A DNA stretch of 64,000 bases from Epiperipatus broadwayi (lineage: Eukaryota; Onychophora; Udeonychophora; Euonychophora; Peripatidae): contig JAQFVV010006429.1 in the NCBI GenBank assembly GCA_028023455.1, positions 1,133,508 through 1,197,507 of the forward strand, in the 5' to 3' direction. Below the pieces are notes generated by a model, which worked only from the letters and a program-made list of their open reading frames with translations, had not been told where the DNA came from and did not search any database. A program made the translations under genes and the position numbers. Below are positions 49,081-62,119 of the stretch, piece by piece (positions within the stretch are counted from its first letter, which is position 1; every line of letters starts with the position of its first letter).

Positions 49081-51147
49081 AAGCATACATATATAAATAT
49101 AATGTGCATTATAAAAAATGTGTAAGAAAGACAAATTTCTTAAATAGTTGAGCAGTATGAACTTAATATTATTTATAAAATATTCCCCTCTGAAAAATAT
49201 TATGTTTTTGATTAAACTTTTATGTAAAAGTAAATTTATTTAAAATAAACATTTGTATCTATATTATGTAGTAAAGTTTATATATTAATTTAGTAAATTC
49301 TTTATACCAACTTGGATACTAAGCCCTAAAACAACCGCTAATGCAACAAAGTAATAAAGCACCTTTAAAAGTACTGCCAAAAATAATAACAAAATGTGTC
49401 ACTTTTTTTTCAAGTCCACACTAAGAATTGTAATGTTCACCAATAAACAGAACTTTCACAGAAATAAGTGTAATCATGTGTCCAAAAAATCAAAAACTAA
49501 ATCAAATATCCAACAAATTAGTAATTAGTAAATGACCAAAAAAATAGCATAAACACATAAACAAAATAAATCAAATATCAAAAATATTAATAATTAAGAA
49601 ATAATCAAAAAATTACAATAATAAAAAATTAAAAGCACTGTTGAAGTAATTAATTTTTAAAGTATGGCATATCAAAAAAAAAAACAATATTTAGCAAATA
49701 TTAGCAATTAGAAAATGACTCAAAAAAATTACTGTAAGCATGTAACCAAAATTATTACCTTATTTAAAAGTTATTTTGATATTAAAAGTAAATGATTGTG
49801 AGCTAGAATCATGGACTATTGGGAGTGGATTTTTAATTTAATTTTATTTAGTGATTTGATTATGAATTGTTTTAATTAGTTGAATATTTTAATACATATA
49901 TATATATTGTAATTGTATGAATGCATAAATAAACTAGGGTGATGGACAACCATCATCAATTCCAAGTCAACAAATTTAAAATATAAAATTAAATATGAAA
50001 TGAATGATAAGTAACTATGAGCAATGAGGAATGAAATGGTGAACCTGAGAGATCAAAAAGAAGTAACTATGAGTAACTATAAATTCACCAGTATTACACA
50101 AAAATAATAGTCATTCATCATCATGAAGGATCAACAATAAAATCAACAGAAAATCTTGTGACTGGATTTGAAATGGAACTAATATAGATCAGGCAAATTA
50201 TTTAGCTCCTGCCAGCTGAGTACAGATTATTTAAACAATAATTTTCTTGCACAAATTTAAGTACTAATCCAATCCATAAGAATATAGCAATTAAAAATAA
50301 TCCTGAGATACTAAAATATGTGATCATCATGAATTCTCTACAACTTAGTACCATTAATGTACTGAAAAACTATAAACTTAATTTCTAAATGAATAATTAA
50401 AATGAAATGTAGTGCATGAACTTTAAAGAATATCTCCTTTGTGCCAACCAGGATTATCATCAACTAGATGTCCATAAACACTAAATATAAACCCTTTTTA
50501 TATAACAGACCATTATGTGTTAATCTAGCTTAGTGAACAAAAGCCCCATAACTTTACTGTGAACAAGAGATATAATACAAACATATAATGTTTTAAATCT
50601 ATTCAAAATTGAGTAAACTCACTGGAATAACTTTAACAATAAAATACCAATTTATTAATAGCAATTAAAATAAAATTAAGGTCTTCTAAATATGGCTATA
50701 CATATAAATTAAGCCTTCTGATTTTTGATGATAACAATTAGCTATCACCTTGTTATTTACAAATATCTCATAATCGGTTTACATAATACAATTATATATC
50801 AACACACATATGTACAGTATAATAATTTATGAACAAATTCGAATGATCATAAACTTATAAATTAAATTCATTTTTATAAAATATAATTAATGACTACTTA
50901 ATCATAAATTTGTGTGCACATGGAAATGTGTGCAGTCACTATTGTTTATATAAAAAATAAACCTAATAAACCATATTATATTTTTTCCCCAATTAATTCA
51001 ATGTCAAACAAAACATAAAATACACATACATAGAAGCCCTCAGATGTGTTGTATAATAATTAAAAAATTAACATGTTTGAATTGTTGTAGACATATAAAA
51101 AATTCAATTCATTTTTAGTAATACATAAAGGGACAGGTATGATGTGC

Positions 51148-51263
<116 letters not shown>

Positions 51264-51645
51264 AGATGATATAAATTAAAGCTATTAATTAGCCTATTTT
51301 TTATGGTAAGTAAAGGTTTTCTTTAAGACATATTCACTCCTTTGATATTCCTTTATCAAAGCTTTTCTTTGTTTATTTTCAGGTTACCTTTGATTAACTG
51401 TAAACATATTTGAACATACTCAACAAGTATTTTTTATTCCATAATCTAGAAAGATTATTGAACATTTCTTTTTTTTTTTTAAATAAAATTGTCTATCACT
51501 CAAACCTTTGTTTTATTTAGACTTAAATTTCAAGTAAAAATTATTTACTTGTTTTACTTTTAAATTATAGATTTTAATTGTCATTTTCAAATAATTATTT
51601 AAAATACTATCATTCTCAATACACACCACACTATGCACCAGCTGT

Positions 51646-51649
<4 letters not shown>

Positions 51650-51722
<73 letters not shown>
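51650..51722 (+). repeat. (TA)n, left flank of the inserted LTR array
   Basis: About 36 TA units ending directly at TGTACC of the first LTR. Confidence 0.97.
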
Positions 51723-51725
<3 letters not shown>

Positions 51726-53600
51726 ACCAGGCACAGACAATGTTACATTGTTTTTTTATTATTAAACATGAAAAAAATAAAAGTTCGCAAATAAAAACTT
51801 ATTTTTTAAGAATTAAAAATTGAAAATTAAAATATCATCTTAAACTCGTATATATATAAAATTGCACAGATAAAAAAAAATTATTAAAAAAAAAGAAACT
51901 TTATTAAAAATAGAAAAAGTATTTTAAAAGCAAAAACTTAAAAAGATTTAAAGATAAAAATATATCTAAGTTTGTACAAAACAAAGTAATTAATGTTATT
52001 GAAAAAATGGAAATGATTATTTTAATTAGTCCAAGTGAACTAGCCCTTGGGTATTTAAATGTCTAAGCAATGGTCAGATAAAAAAACAATAGAAACTAAT
52101 AGCAAATGAGAGAAATCCATTGGGAAATTGGACCTCAATGAAAGGATCATCATCATCAATGACTTAATGTCCATTGGATCCAAAAATTACACATAAAAGA
52201 AAAAGTTTGATAATAAAATTTTTAGTTGAGTAAAGAAATTTTAAGAGGAAATGGAGATGTGTTAAGCCAAAGTGTTGGAAGTGAAGGGATTGAAAGATGC
52301 ACTTTCAATTCTTTCAGTTGTTATAAAAAAAGGAAAATGAAACATCGCTTTTCTTATATTGAGGACCACAGGATCATCGGGGGGATTTAACGCTGATTCT
52401 AAACGGCAAGCAACTGTAAAGGATGAACTTTTCTAAAACAGTAAGAAGTATAACTAATGAACATTTCTAAAACTGTAAGCACGTTAGAACTTAAATGAAT
52501 ATTAATTTGAAAACACTAAGAACTCTTAAATATAAACTTTCCCAATATTTAATTTATAAAAATAGAATTCTATCTGACCAAACTAAATTAGTTAGTAATT
52601 ATTTTTATAGAATGTATTTATTTTGTAAAATCATTTCCATTTATTTATTTATTTTTTTGTTCTTTTAAGTTTTATTATGATTTTTGTTTTTCATTAGACT
52701 AAATTATATAAATGCTAAACTGAAGTCGGGCGTGAATGACTATATAGATTTGTAAAGTTATATTAAAGGAGGGTAATCTTAGGTTATTTGTTTCATAGTT
52801 GAATTGGGTCAATGGATTGGAGATAATGATGTAATTAGTAGATGTAATACGAGATTTGGTATGGGCAGAATTGCTTTATATGCCACACACAACTGTTTGC
52901 CTATGGAAGAGATAATAAGTCAGAGTCCGCTGTCCTTTCCTATGGAGTTTCTTTTTATTGCTCTTCTTGTCAGATAGATGTAGTATTCTTATTTGGATGA
53001 GAGTCAATTTCTTCTCTTAACCTATTTATGCTGTCGTAGTCGTATTACATTGAATACATCAATGTATCAGATGGATTGATGCCGGTTTGACTGCGAACTT
53101 TTGGCCTAAGGTTAAATGAGGGACAGCATTTTTTTTTTCAAATGTGAATCTATGTAGTCTATTCATACTCGACACTTTAAATAAAAATACTAAACTCATC
53201 TGTGCGAACTTATAAAAATTAAAAATGTAAATTAAAATCTAAAATAAAAGTTAAAAATGTAGTTAAATGCTAAAGTAAACATATTAAAATGATAATGCTA
53301 AATTTTATATATACATGCATAAATAAATGTTTTGTATGTTAATTACTGGCAGTGGCTTATTTTATTCTTTCTTAATATTAAATATATATTCTTAGATAAG
53401 AATTTATAGAAATAAAATTTAAATCTCTGCTAATCTGTGAGCTAGTGACAATGGGCTAACGACCGGAATCAAAATACATAAATAAAAAAAAATTTTTTTT
53501 ACTTACGTATCTACCTACTTTATAAATTTTCTAGGTTCAAATGCCTAGTGGCGCCCTGTAGTGTAGATTATGTTAAGTAGCTATTCTCCAGATCATTATA
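51723..53600 (+). mobile_element. LTR 1 of the tandem non-autonomous LTR array (1878 bp)
   Basis: Begins TGTACCAGGCACAGAC inside (TA)n and ends GATCATTATA at 53600. Homologous to the 2056-4236 LTR but lacking a roughly 340-bp segment present there. Non-coding. The short A/T frames here are composition artefacts. Confidence 0.65.
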
Positions 53601-54323
53601 ACTGGCTACCCAACTTGGGCCCATGTTTAATAAACCACATATACCCTGAACAAATTTTTTCAAAATGAAATATGTTTATCTGTTTACATAAAGTCGTATA
53701 CTTTAAATCTTATAAAAGCACTGCCAGAAAGAAATTGCACACATATTAAAAACCAACAGAAAGATATGAATAATTTTAAACTGTATTTTGTTAAAAAGAA
53801 AGTCAAAAGGTTGCAATTAATGTTTTTTTTGTTAATATATATTATGCTTTAGCATGTATAGGCATGCACAGCCATGTAAGTTTATGATCGTAAATGAGGT
53901 ACCTTACAATGAGTAGTGTTTGGGCATTTACTTCAGTGTAATCCTATGTAAGCATTTCAATCAGTCATAAATAAGTTGGTGGTATTTATAATTGTGCTGC
54001 AAATATACAAGTTTAAACCCATTATTTCTTAAAACATATTTATCTCAATACATCCTTCTTAAATAAATAATTTATATAATTTGCTTGTCGTGTCATTTGT
54101 TGGAAATGAAATATAGAGAAAATAGAATTCTTGGTGGGAGGAGGCGTAAACGTGAGTGGTTCAATTTGAAAATGATGGTCACCATTTTTCTTTTTTGTAT
54201 ATAGTCTTTTTGTAAAGTTACTAACTGGATGTTTTTGTAAATGTCTTCATTTATCATCTACCATAATTACTAATCCTAAGTAAAATATTTTTTTGTTCAT
54301 TTTCTTACGCAAGTTTACTGATA
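53601..54323 (+). mobile_element. Internal region 1 of the array (723 bp)
   Basis: Starts AC then TGGCTACCCAACTTGGGCCC (mutated PBS-like). Colinear with 1336-2055, including the TATAAAAGCACTGCCAG segment. No ORF. Confidence 0.6.
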
Positions 54324-56196
54324 TGTAATGGGCACAGATGACGTTACATTGTTTTTTTATTATTAAACATGAAAAAAATAAAAGTTTGCAAATAAAAACT
54401 TATTTTTTAAGAATTAAAAATTGAAAATTAAAAAATCATCTTAAACTCGTATATATATAAAATCGCACAGATCAAAAAAAAATTATTAAAAAAAAAGAAA
54501 CTATATTAAAAATAGAAAAAGTATTTTAAAAGCAAAAACTTAAAAAGATTTAAAGATAAAAATATATCTAAGTTTGTACAAAACAAAGTAATTAATGTTA
54601 TTGAAAAAATGGAAATGATTATTTTAATTAGTCCAAGTGAACTAGCCCTTGGGCATTTAAATGTATAAGCAATGGTCAGATAGGAAAACAATAGAAACTA
54701 ATAGCAAATGAGAGAAATCCATTGGGAAATTGGACCTCAATGGAAGGATCATCATCATTGATGACTTAATGTCCATTGGATCCGAAAGTTACATATAAAA
54801 GAAAAAGTTTGATAATAAAATTTTTAGTTGAGTAAAGAAATTTTAAGAGGAAATGGGAATGTATTAAGCCGGAGAGTTGGAAGTGAAGGGATTGAAAGAT
54901 GCACTTTCAGTTGTTATAAAAAAATAAAAATAAAACATTGCTTTTCTTATATTGAGGACCACAGGATCATCGGGGGAATTTAATGCTGGATTCTAAACGG
55001 CAAGCAACTGTAAAGGATGAACTTTTCTAAAACAGTAAGAAGTATAACTAATGAACACTTCTAAAATCATAAGCATGTTAGAACATAAATGAATATTAAT
55101 TTGAAAACACTAAGAACACTAAAATATAAACTTTCCCAATATTTAATTTATAGAAATAAAATCCTATCTGACCAAACTAAATTAGTTAGTAATTACTTTT
55201 ATACAATGTATTTATTTTGTAAAATCATTTCCATTTATTTATTTTTTTTGTTGTTGTTTTAAGTTTTATTATGATTTTTGTTTTTCGTTAGACTAAATTA
55301 TATAAATGCTAAATTGAACTCGGGTGTGAATGGCTATATAGATTTGTAAAGTTATATTAGGGGAGGGTAATCTTAGGTTATTTGTTTTGTAGTTGAATTG
55401 GGTCAATGGATTGGATATATTGATGTAATTAGTAGATGTAATACGAGATTCACTACAGGCAGAATCGCTTTATATGCCACACACAACCGTTTGCCTATGG
55501 AAGGGATAATAAGTCAGAGTCCACTGTCCTTTCCTGTGGAGCTTTTTTTATTGCTCTTCTTGTCAGATAGATGTAGTTTTCCTATCTGGATGAGAGTCAA
55601 TTTCTTCTCTTAACCTATTTGTGCTGTCGTATTCGTATTACATTGCATACATCAATGTATCAGATGGATTGATGCCGGTTTGACTGTGAACTTTTGGCCT
55701 AAGGTTAAATGACGGACAGAATATTTTCTTTTCAAATGCAAATCTATGTAGTCTATTCATACTTGACTCTTTAAATAAAAATACTAAATTCATCTGTGCT
55801 AACTTATAAAAATTAAAAATGTAAATTAAAATCTAAAATAAAAGTTAAAAATGTAGTTAAATGCTAAAGTAAACATATTAAAATGATAATGCTAAATTTT
55901 ATATATACATGCATAAATAAATGTTTTGTATGTTAATTACTGGCAGTGGCTTATTTTATTCTTTCTTAATATTAAATATATATTCTTAGATAAGAATTTA
56001 TAGAAATAAAATTTAAATCTCTGCTACTCCCTGAGCTAGTGACAATGGTATAATGACAGGAATCAAAATATATAAATAAAAAAAAAATTTTTTTTTACCT
56101 ACGTATCTACCTACTTTATAAATTTTCTAGGTTCAAATGCCTAGTGGCGCCCTGTAGTGTAGATTAGGTTAAGTAGCTATTCTCCAGATTGTTATA
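54324..56196 (+). mobile_element. LTR 2 of the array (1873 bp)
   Basis: Starts TGTAATGGGCACAGAT at 54324 and ends TTGTTATA at 56196. Only a few percent different from LTRs 1 and 3. Confidence 0.65.
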
Positions 56197-56915
56197 ACTG
56201 GCTTCCAGCTTGGGCCAATTTTTAATAAACCATGTATACCCTGAACAATTTTTTTCAAAATAAAATATTTTTATCTGTTTACATAAAGTCGTATACTTTA
56301 AATCTTATAAAAGCACTGACAGAAAGAAATTGCATATATATTAAAAACCAACAGAAAGATATAAACAATTTTAAACTGTATTTTGTTAAAAAGAAAGTCA
56401 AAAGATTGCAATTAATATGTTTTTTTGTTAATATATATTATGCTTTAGAGTGTATAGGCGTGCACAGCCACATAAGTTTATGATCGTAAGTGTGGTACCT
56501 TACAATGAGTACTGTTTGGGAATTTACTTCAGTGTAATCCTATGTAAGCATTTAAGTCAGTCATAAATAAGTTGGTGGTATTTATAATTGTGCTGCAAAT
56601 ATACAAGTTTAAACCCATTATTTCTTAAAACATATTTATCTCAATGCAACCTTCTTAAATAAATAATTTATATAATTTGCTTGTCGTGTCATTTGTTAAA
56701 AATGAAATATAGAGCAAATAGAATTCTTGATAGGAGGAGGCGTAAACATGAGTGGTTCAATTTGAAAATGATGGTCAACATTTTTCTTTTTTGTATATAG
56801 TCTTTTTGTAAAATTACTAACCGGATGTTTTTGTAAATGTCTTCGTTAATCATGTACCGTAATTACTAACCCTAAGTAATTTTTTTTTTCATTTTTTTAA
56901 GCAAGTTTACTGATA
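56197..56915 (+). mobile_element. Internal region 2 of the array (719 bp)
   Basis: Starts AC then TGGCTTCCAGCTTGGGCC; colinear with internal region 1. No ORF. Confidence 0.6.
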
Positions 56916-58786
56916 TGTAATGGGAACAGACAACGTTACATTGTTTTTTTATTATTAAACATGAAAAAAATAAAAGTTCGCAAATAAAAACTTATTTTTT
57001 GAGAATTAAAAATTGAAAATTAAAAAATCATCTTAAACTCGTATATATATAAAATCGCACAGATAAAAAAAAATTATTAAAAAAAAAAGAAACTTTATTA
57101 AAAATAGAAAAAGTATTTTAAAAGCAAAAACTTAAACAGATTTAAACATATAAATATATCTAAGTTTGTACAAAACAAAGTAATTAATGTTATTGAAAAA
57201 ATGGAAATGATTATTTTAATTAGTCCAAGTGAACTAGCACCTTGGGCATTTAAATGTATAAGCAATGGTCAAATAGGAAAGCAATAGAAACTAATAGAAA
57301 ATGAGAGAAATCCATCAGGAAAGCGAACCTCAGTGGAAGGATCATCATCATCGATGACGTAATGTCCATTGGATCCGAAAGTTACATATAAAAGAAAAAG
57401 TTTGATAATAAAATTTTTAGTTGAGTAAAGAAATTTTAAAAGGAAATGGAGATGTGTTAAGCCAAAGACTTGGAAGTGAAGGGATTGAAAGATGCACTTT
57501 CAATTCTTTCAGTTGTTATGAAAAAAGGAAAATGAAACATCGCTTTTCTTATATTGAGGACCACAGGATCATCGGGGGAATTTAACGCTGATTCTAAACG
57601 GCAAGCAACTTTAAAGGATGAACTTTTCTAAAACAGTAAGAAGTATAACTAATGAACACTTCTAAAACCATAAGCACGTTAGAACATAAATGAATATTAA
57701 TTTGAAAACACTAAGAACTCTTAAATATAAACTTTCCCAATATTTAATTTATAGAAATAGAATCCTATCTGACCAAACTAAATTAGTTAGTAATTATTTT
57801 TATAGAATGTATTTCTTTTGTAAAATCATTTCCATTTATTTATTTTTTTTGTTCTTTTAAGTTTTATTATGATTTTTGTTTTTCATTAGACTAAATTATA
57901 TAAATGCTAAACTGAAGTCGGGCGTGAATGGCTATATAGATTTGTAAAGTTATATTAGGAGAGGGTAATCTTAGGTTATTTGTTTCGTAGTTGAATTGGG
58001 TCAATGGATTGGATATATTGATGTAATTAGTAGATGTAATATGAGATTCATTACAGGCAGAATCGCTTTATATGCCACACACAACCGTTTGCCTATGGAG
58101 GGGATAATAAGTCAGAGTCCTCTGTCTTTTCCTATGGAGTTTTTTTTTATTGCTCTTCTTGTCACATAGATGTAGTATTCCTATCTGGATGAGAGTCAAT
58201 TTCTTTTCTTAACCTATTTGTGCTGTCATATTCATATTACATTGAATACATCAATGTATCAGATGGATTGACGCTCGTTTGACTGCGAACTTTTGGCCTA
58301 AGGTTAAATGAGGGACAGAATATTTTCTTTTCAAATGTGAATATATGTAGTCTATTCATACTCGTCACTTTAAATAAAAATACTAAACTCATCTGTGTGA
58401 ACTTATAAAAATTAAAAATGTAAATTAGAATCTAAAATAAAACTTAAAATTGTAGTTAAATGCTAAAGTACACATATTAAAATGATAATACTAAATTTTA
58501 TATATATGTGTGTAAATAAATGTTTTGTATGTTAATTACTGGCAGTGGCTTATTTTATTCTTTCTTAATATTAAATATATATTCTTAGATAAGAATTTAG
58601 AAATAAAATTTAAATCTCTGCTACTTCCTGAGCTAGTGACAATGGGCTAATGACCGGAATCAAAATATATAAATAAAAAAAAAATTTTTTTGACTTACGT
58701 ATCTGCCTACTTTATAAATATTCTAGGTTCAAATGCTTAGTAGCGCCCTGTAGTGTAGATTACATTAAGTCACTATTCTCTGGATC

Positions 58787-58792
<6 letters not shown>
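56916..58792 (+). mobile_element. LTR 3 of the array (1877 bp)
   Basis: Starts TGTAATGGGAACAGAC and ends GATCATTATA at 58792, directly followed by (TA)n. Closes the LTR-internal-LTR-internal-LTR array of period about 2600 bp. Confidence 0.65.
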
Positions 58793-58841
<49 letters not shown>

Positions 58842-61800
58842 AGAGTACCTTTACCTGTGCTTCTCTGCATATAGATAAAACAGTAAATTGATAAACTACT
58901 CAGCAAGCTTATGGATACTTTGGGTAAACTGGTCCCATTTAAAAATAGACTGCATTATGGTCAACTTCAGGGAAGGTATAATCTGGTAACTGTTGACCTG
59001 CAGTGAATCCTTTTAGTATCTATGTTTACAATACAGACATATATTATAGGCTATGTATTCCATAAAAGATGGGCCATGCTTCCATATAAATTCAAACTCT
59101 ACCATTGTTGCATTAGTAAAAGCAGCTTGATCCACTGTCCATTGTCTTTAGTTATAACTTTATAGTCATCATGCTGTCATATTATATAAAATTGTAAAAC
59201 TAAAAAATTTCTTTAATCATTTTTTCAACCTTTTTATAGTCTGTGTAAAAAATAAACACAATAATTAAAAGCACACCTTCCTTATTTTGATTGAGAAATG
59301 TTAATGACTCTTTTCAATTTAATGTAATTTTTTAAAAAGTAACCCTGTAATACATTTATCAAATTATGTTATACAGACTTTAATTAAAAAAGAATTTAAT
59401 CTAATTAAAGTAGATCATGGAATTTTATAATCACTAGTGTCTTTTTGTAACATAAAACATGTTTGTTTTAATTTCAAAATCAGAATTAATAAAATATTAA
59501 TTAGATCTTTTTAAACATTTAATTTATTTTAAATAATATTTTTTATTAAATTCAAAATTATTTAATCCTTATCTGTTATTGCAGGGTAATATAGAAAATA
59601 TCTACAAAAAATTTGTTTGTATTTATTTCTACTTTTCCTTTCAACTTTACATATATATGTGTGTGCACACACTATTATGCTGTTACATACCACACCCTCC
59701 TAATGGGAAAACATGAAATAAAACATCCATCTAACAAAATTTTACATAATATACATATATTGTCAAAACAAAGTTTCTACCTCTAACTATGCACTCATCA
59801 ATGTTTTATTGATTTGTCAGGCATCTGCTAACAGAATAAATAGTAAAATAAAATTTTGAAATAGGTCAAGAATTAAACCACTGGACTATAAGCACACAAT
59901 GAACCATGAACACTGTGCCAGATATCACAATTTAGACATTATAAGCTATCACAACCCTTGATATTTAATAAAAATGCAAAAATCTTTGCAAAACCCTAGT
60001 CCTTTGAGTTTTGGGGGGTGGAAATAGAAAACTATGTCTTGCTCCTTGTTAGTAAGTTATGAGGCTGAGATCATAACAGGACTAGATTAACTATATCATG
60101 ATAAAAATAAGAAATAAGAGAGTGGTTTTGAGCAATGCTTGAGATAGAATACACCTCAGAGTTGCATGAAAACATTGTATCCTCAAGCCAATGACTAATT
60201 CCTTCTTCCATCATGAAAACTGAGAAGTTTAGCTAAGCACTCTCCAACAGTCAAAAACCCAATCCAATCTCCAGAATCATCAATTTTTTATTCACCTCTA
60301 AATATGAACTTGCTAAATGTACATTAAAGCTACTATTTTATAATTTGTAATCATCAATACACTTGTCACATATTTGACAGTAATTTTAAAAATTCTGCAT
60401 AAAATGCATATTTTTTATTTCTTAGATGTTATATTTGAGATAAAGTTGAGTGGCAATTTTTAGCAATAGCCATCAATATTTGGTCATCATCAGTCTCACA
60501 ACTGGATAGGCATTTGTAATAGTACAGACTCAGAAGAAATCTGGGTCAATAAAAAATTATCATTAACTTCAAGACAAAAAAAAATAAAATATAAAATTAA
60601 ATATCATAGAATGATGAATAACTGTAATCAATGAGAAATGAATTGATGAGCCTGATGGATCAGCAAGAACTAACTATAAGTACCTATAAGTTCACAAAAG
60701 CAATAATCATTCATCATCATAAATAATCAACAATAAAAACAACAATCAATCTTGTGACTGGATTTGACATGAATCTCCTACAGACCAGATAAATTATTTA
60801 GCTCTTGCCAGTGAGGCAGATTATTTATTCAATAATTTGAATGCACAAACCTAAATCCTAATCTTTATAAATGTTACAATTACAAAAATAATCCTGGGAT
60901 AATAAAACATGCTAATATTTATCAATGTTCTGGCCATTTATTAACCTTAATCTACTGGACAATTATAAACTTAATTTCTAAATAAAGAATTAAAATTAAA
61001 TGTGCTGGATAAACTTTAAAAAGTTATTTCTTTTTTACCAACCAGCATCATCATAAACTTGGTGTGAATGAACACTAAATATCCTCTTTTATATATCAGA
61101 TCATTGTGCACAAATTCAGACCAAAGAACAAAAACTCTATAACTGTTACTGTGAACAAGAGATACAATACAAACATATATTAAATCAATTCAGGAATCAG
61201 TAAATTTACTGGAATAACTTTAACAATGAAATATCAATTTATTAATAGCAATTAAAATAAAATTAAGGTCTGATAAATATGGCTATACATTGAAATTAAA
61301 TCTTCTGATTTTGAGTAACACAATTAGCTAGCACATATTTGAATTATCATAACATATAAATGAAATTTATGTTTATAATATATAATTAATGACTGATTTA
61401 ACATATATGTATATAAAATGTGCACACACACTGTCATTTAAATTTAAAAAATAAATTTAATAAACAATATTATATTTTCTCAATACAAAATTAATTCAAT
61501 GTCAAAAAAAAGCATAAAATAGTCATATATGTAAAACTCAGATGCACTGTAAAATAATTTAAAAATTAATATATTTTAATTGGCATAGACTTAAAAAATC
61601 AATTTGTTTGAATTATTTATAAATTCAAATGTATGATGTGCATTTATATATAAAAATAGATTATATAAATTAAAGATATCAATTAGCTCTTTATATATTA
61701 TGGTAGGTAAAAGATTTCTTTAAAAAAATATTTACCCCATTGACAGTCTATCATCAAAGTTATTCTTTACTTTTTTTCAGGTTACACTTCATTAATTAAT

Positions 61801-62037
61801 ATCTTTAAACATAATCTAGCAAGATTTTTTTTTCTTACTCTAGAAAGGTTTTTGAAGTTTACTTTTTTTTCCAAACTAAAATCATCTAAGAATCAAACCC
61901 TTGTTTCGTTTAAACTTATAGTTCAAGCAAAACTTATTTACTTATTTTACTTTTAAATAATATATTTTTAATGTCATTTCTCAAGAATTTTTAAAATGCT
62001 ACCAACCTCAAAATATATAACACTATTCACTAGCAAT

Positions 62038-62115
<78 letters not shown>
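58793..62115 (+). repeat. 3.3-kb macrorepeat, copy 2 (complete)
   Basis: Begins with (TA)n to about 58838, then ATGATAGAGTACC...GCTTCTCTGCATATAGA; the matching start of copy 3 is 3275 bp further (TTCTCT at 58861 and 62136). It ends in a (TA)n at 62041-62115. No protein or RNA motif recognised. Confidence 0.88.

Positions 62116-62119
<4 letters not shown>

Larger units (their letters stand above)
45161..49895. other. AT-rich DNA with SINE fragments, no recognised gene
   Basis: Three tRNA-like fragments are listed separately. A purine-rich strip with G10 lies at 47948-47990. No coding signature. Confidence 0.5.
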
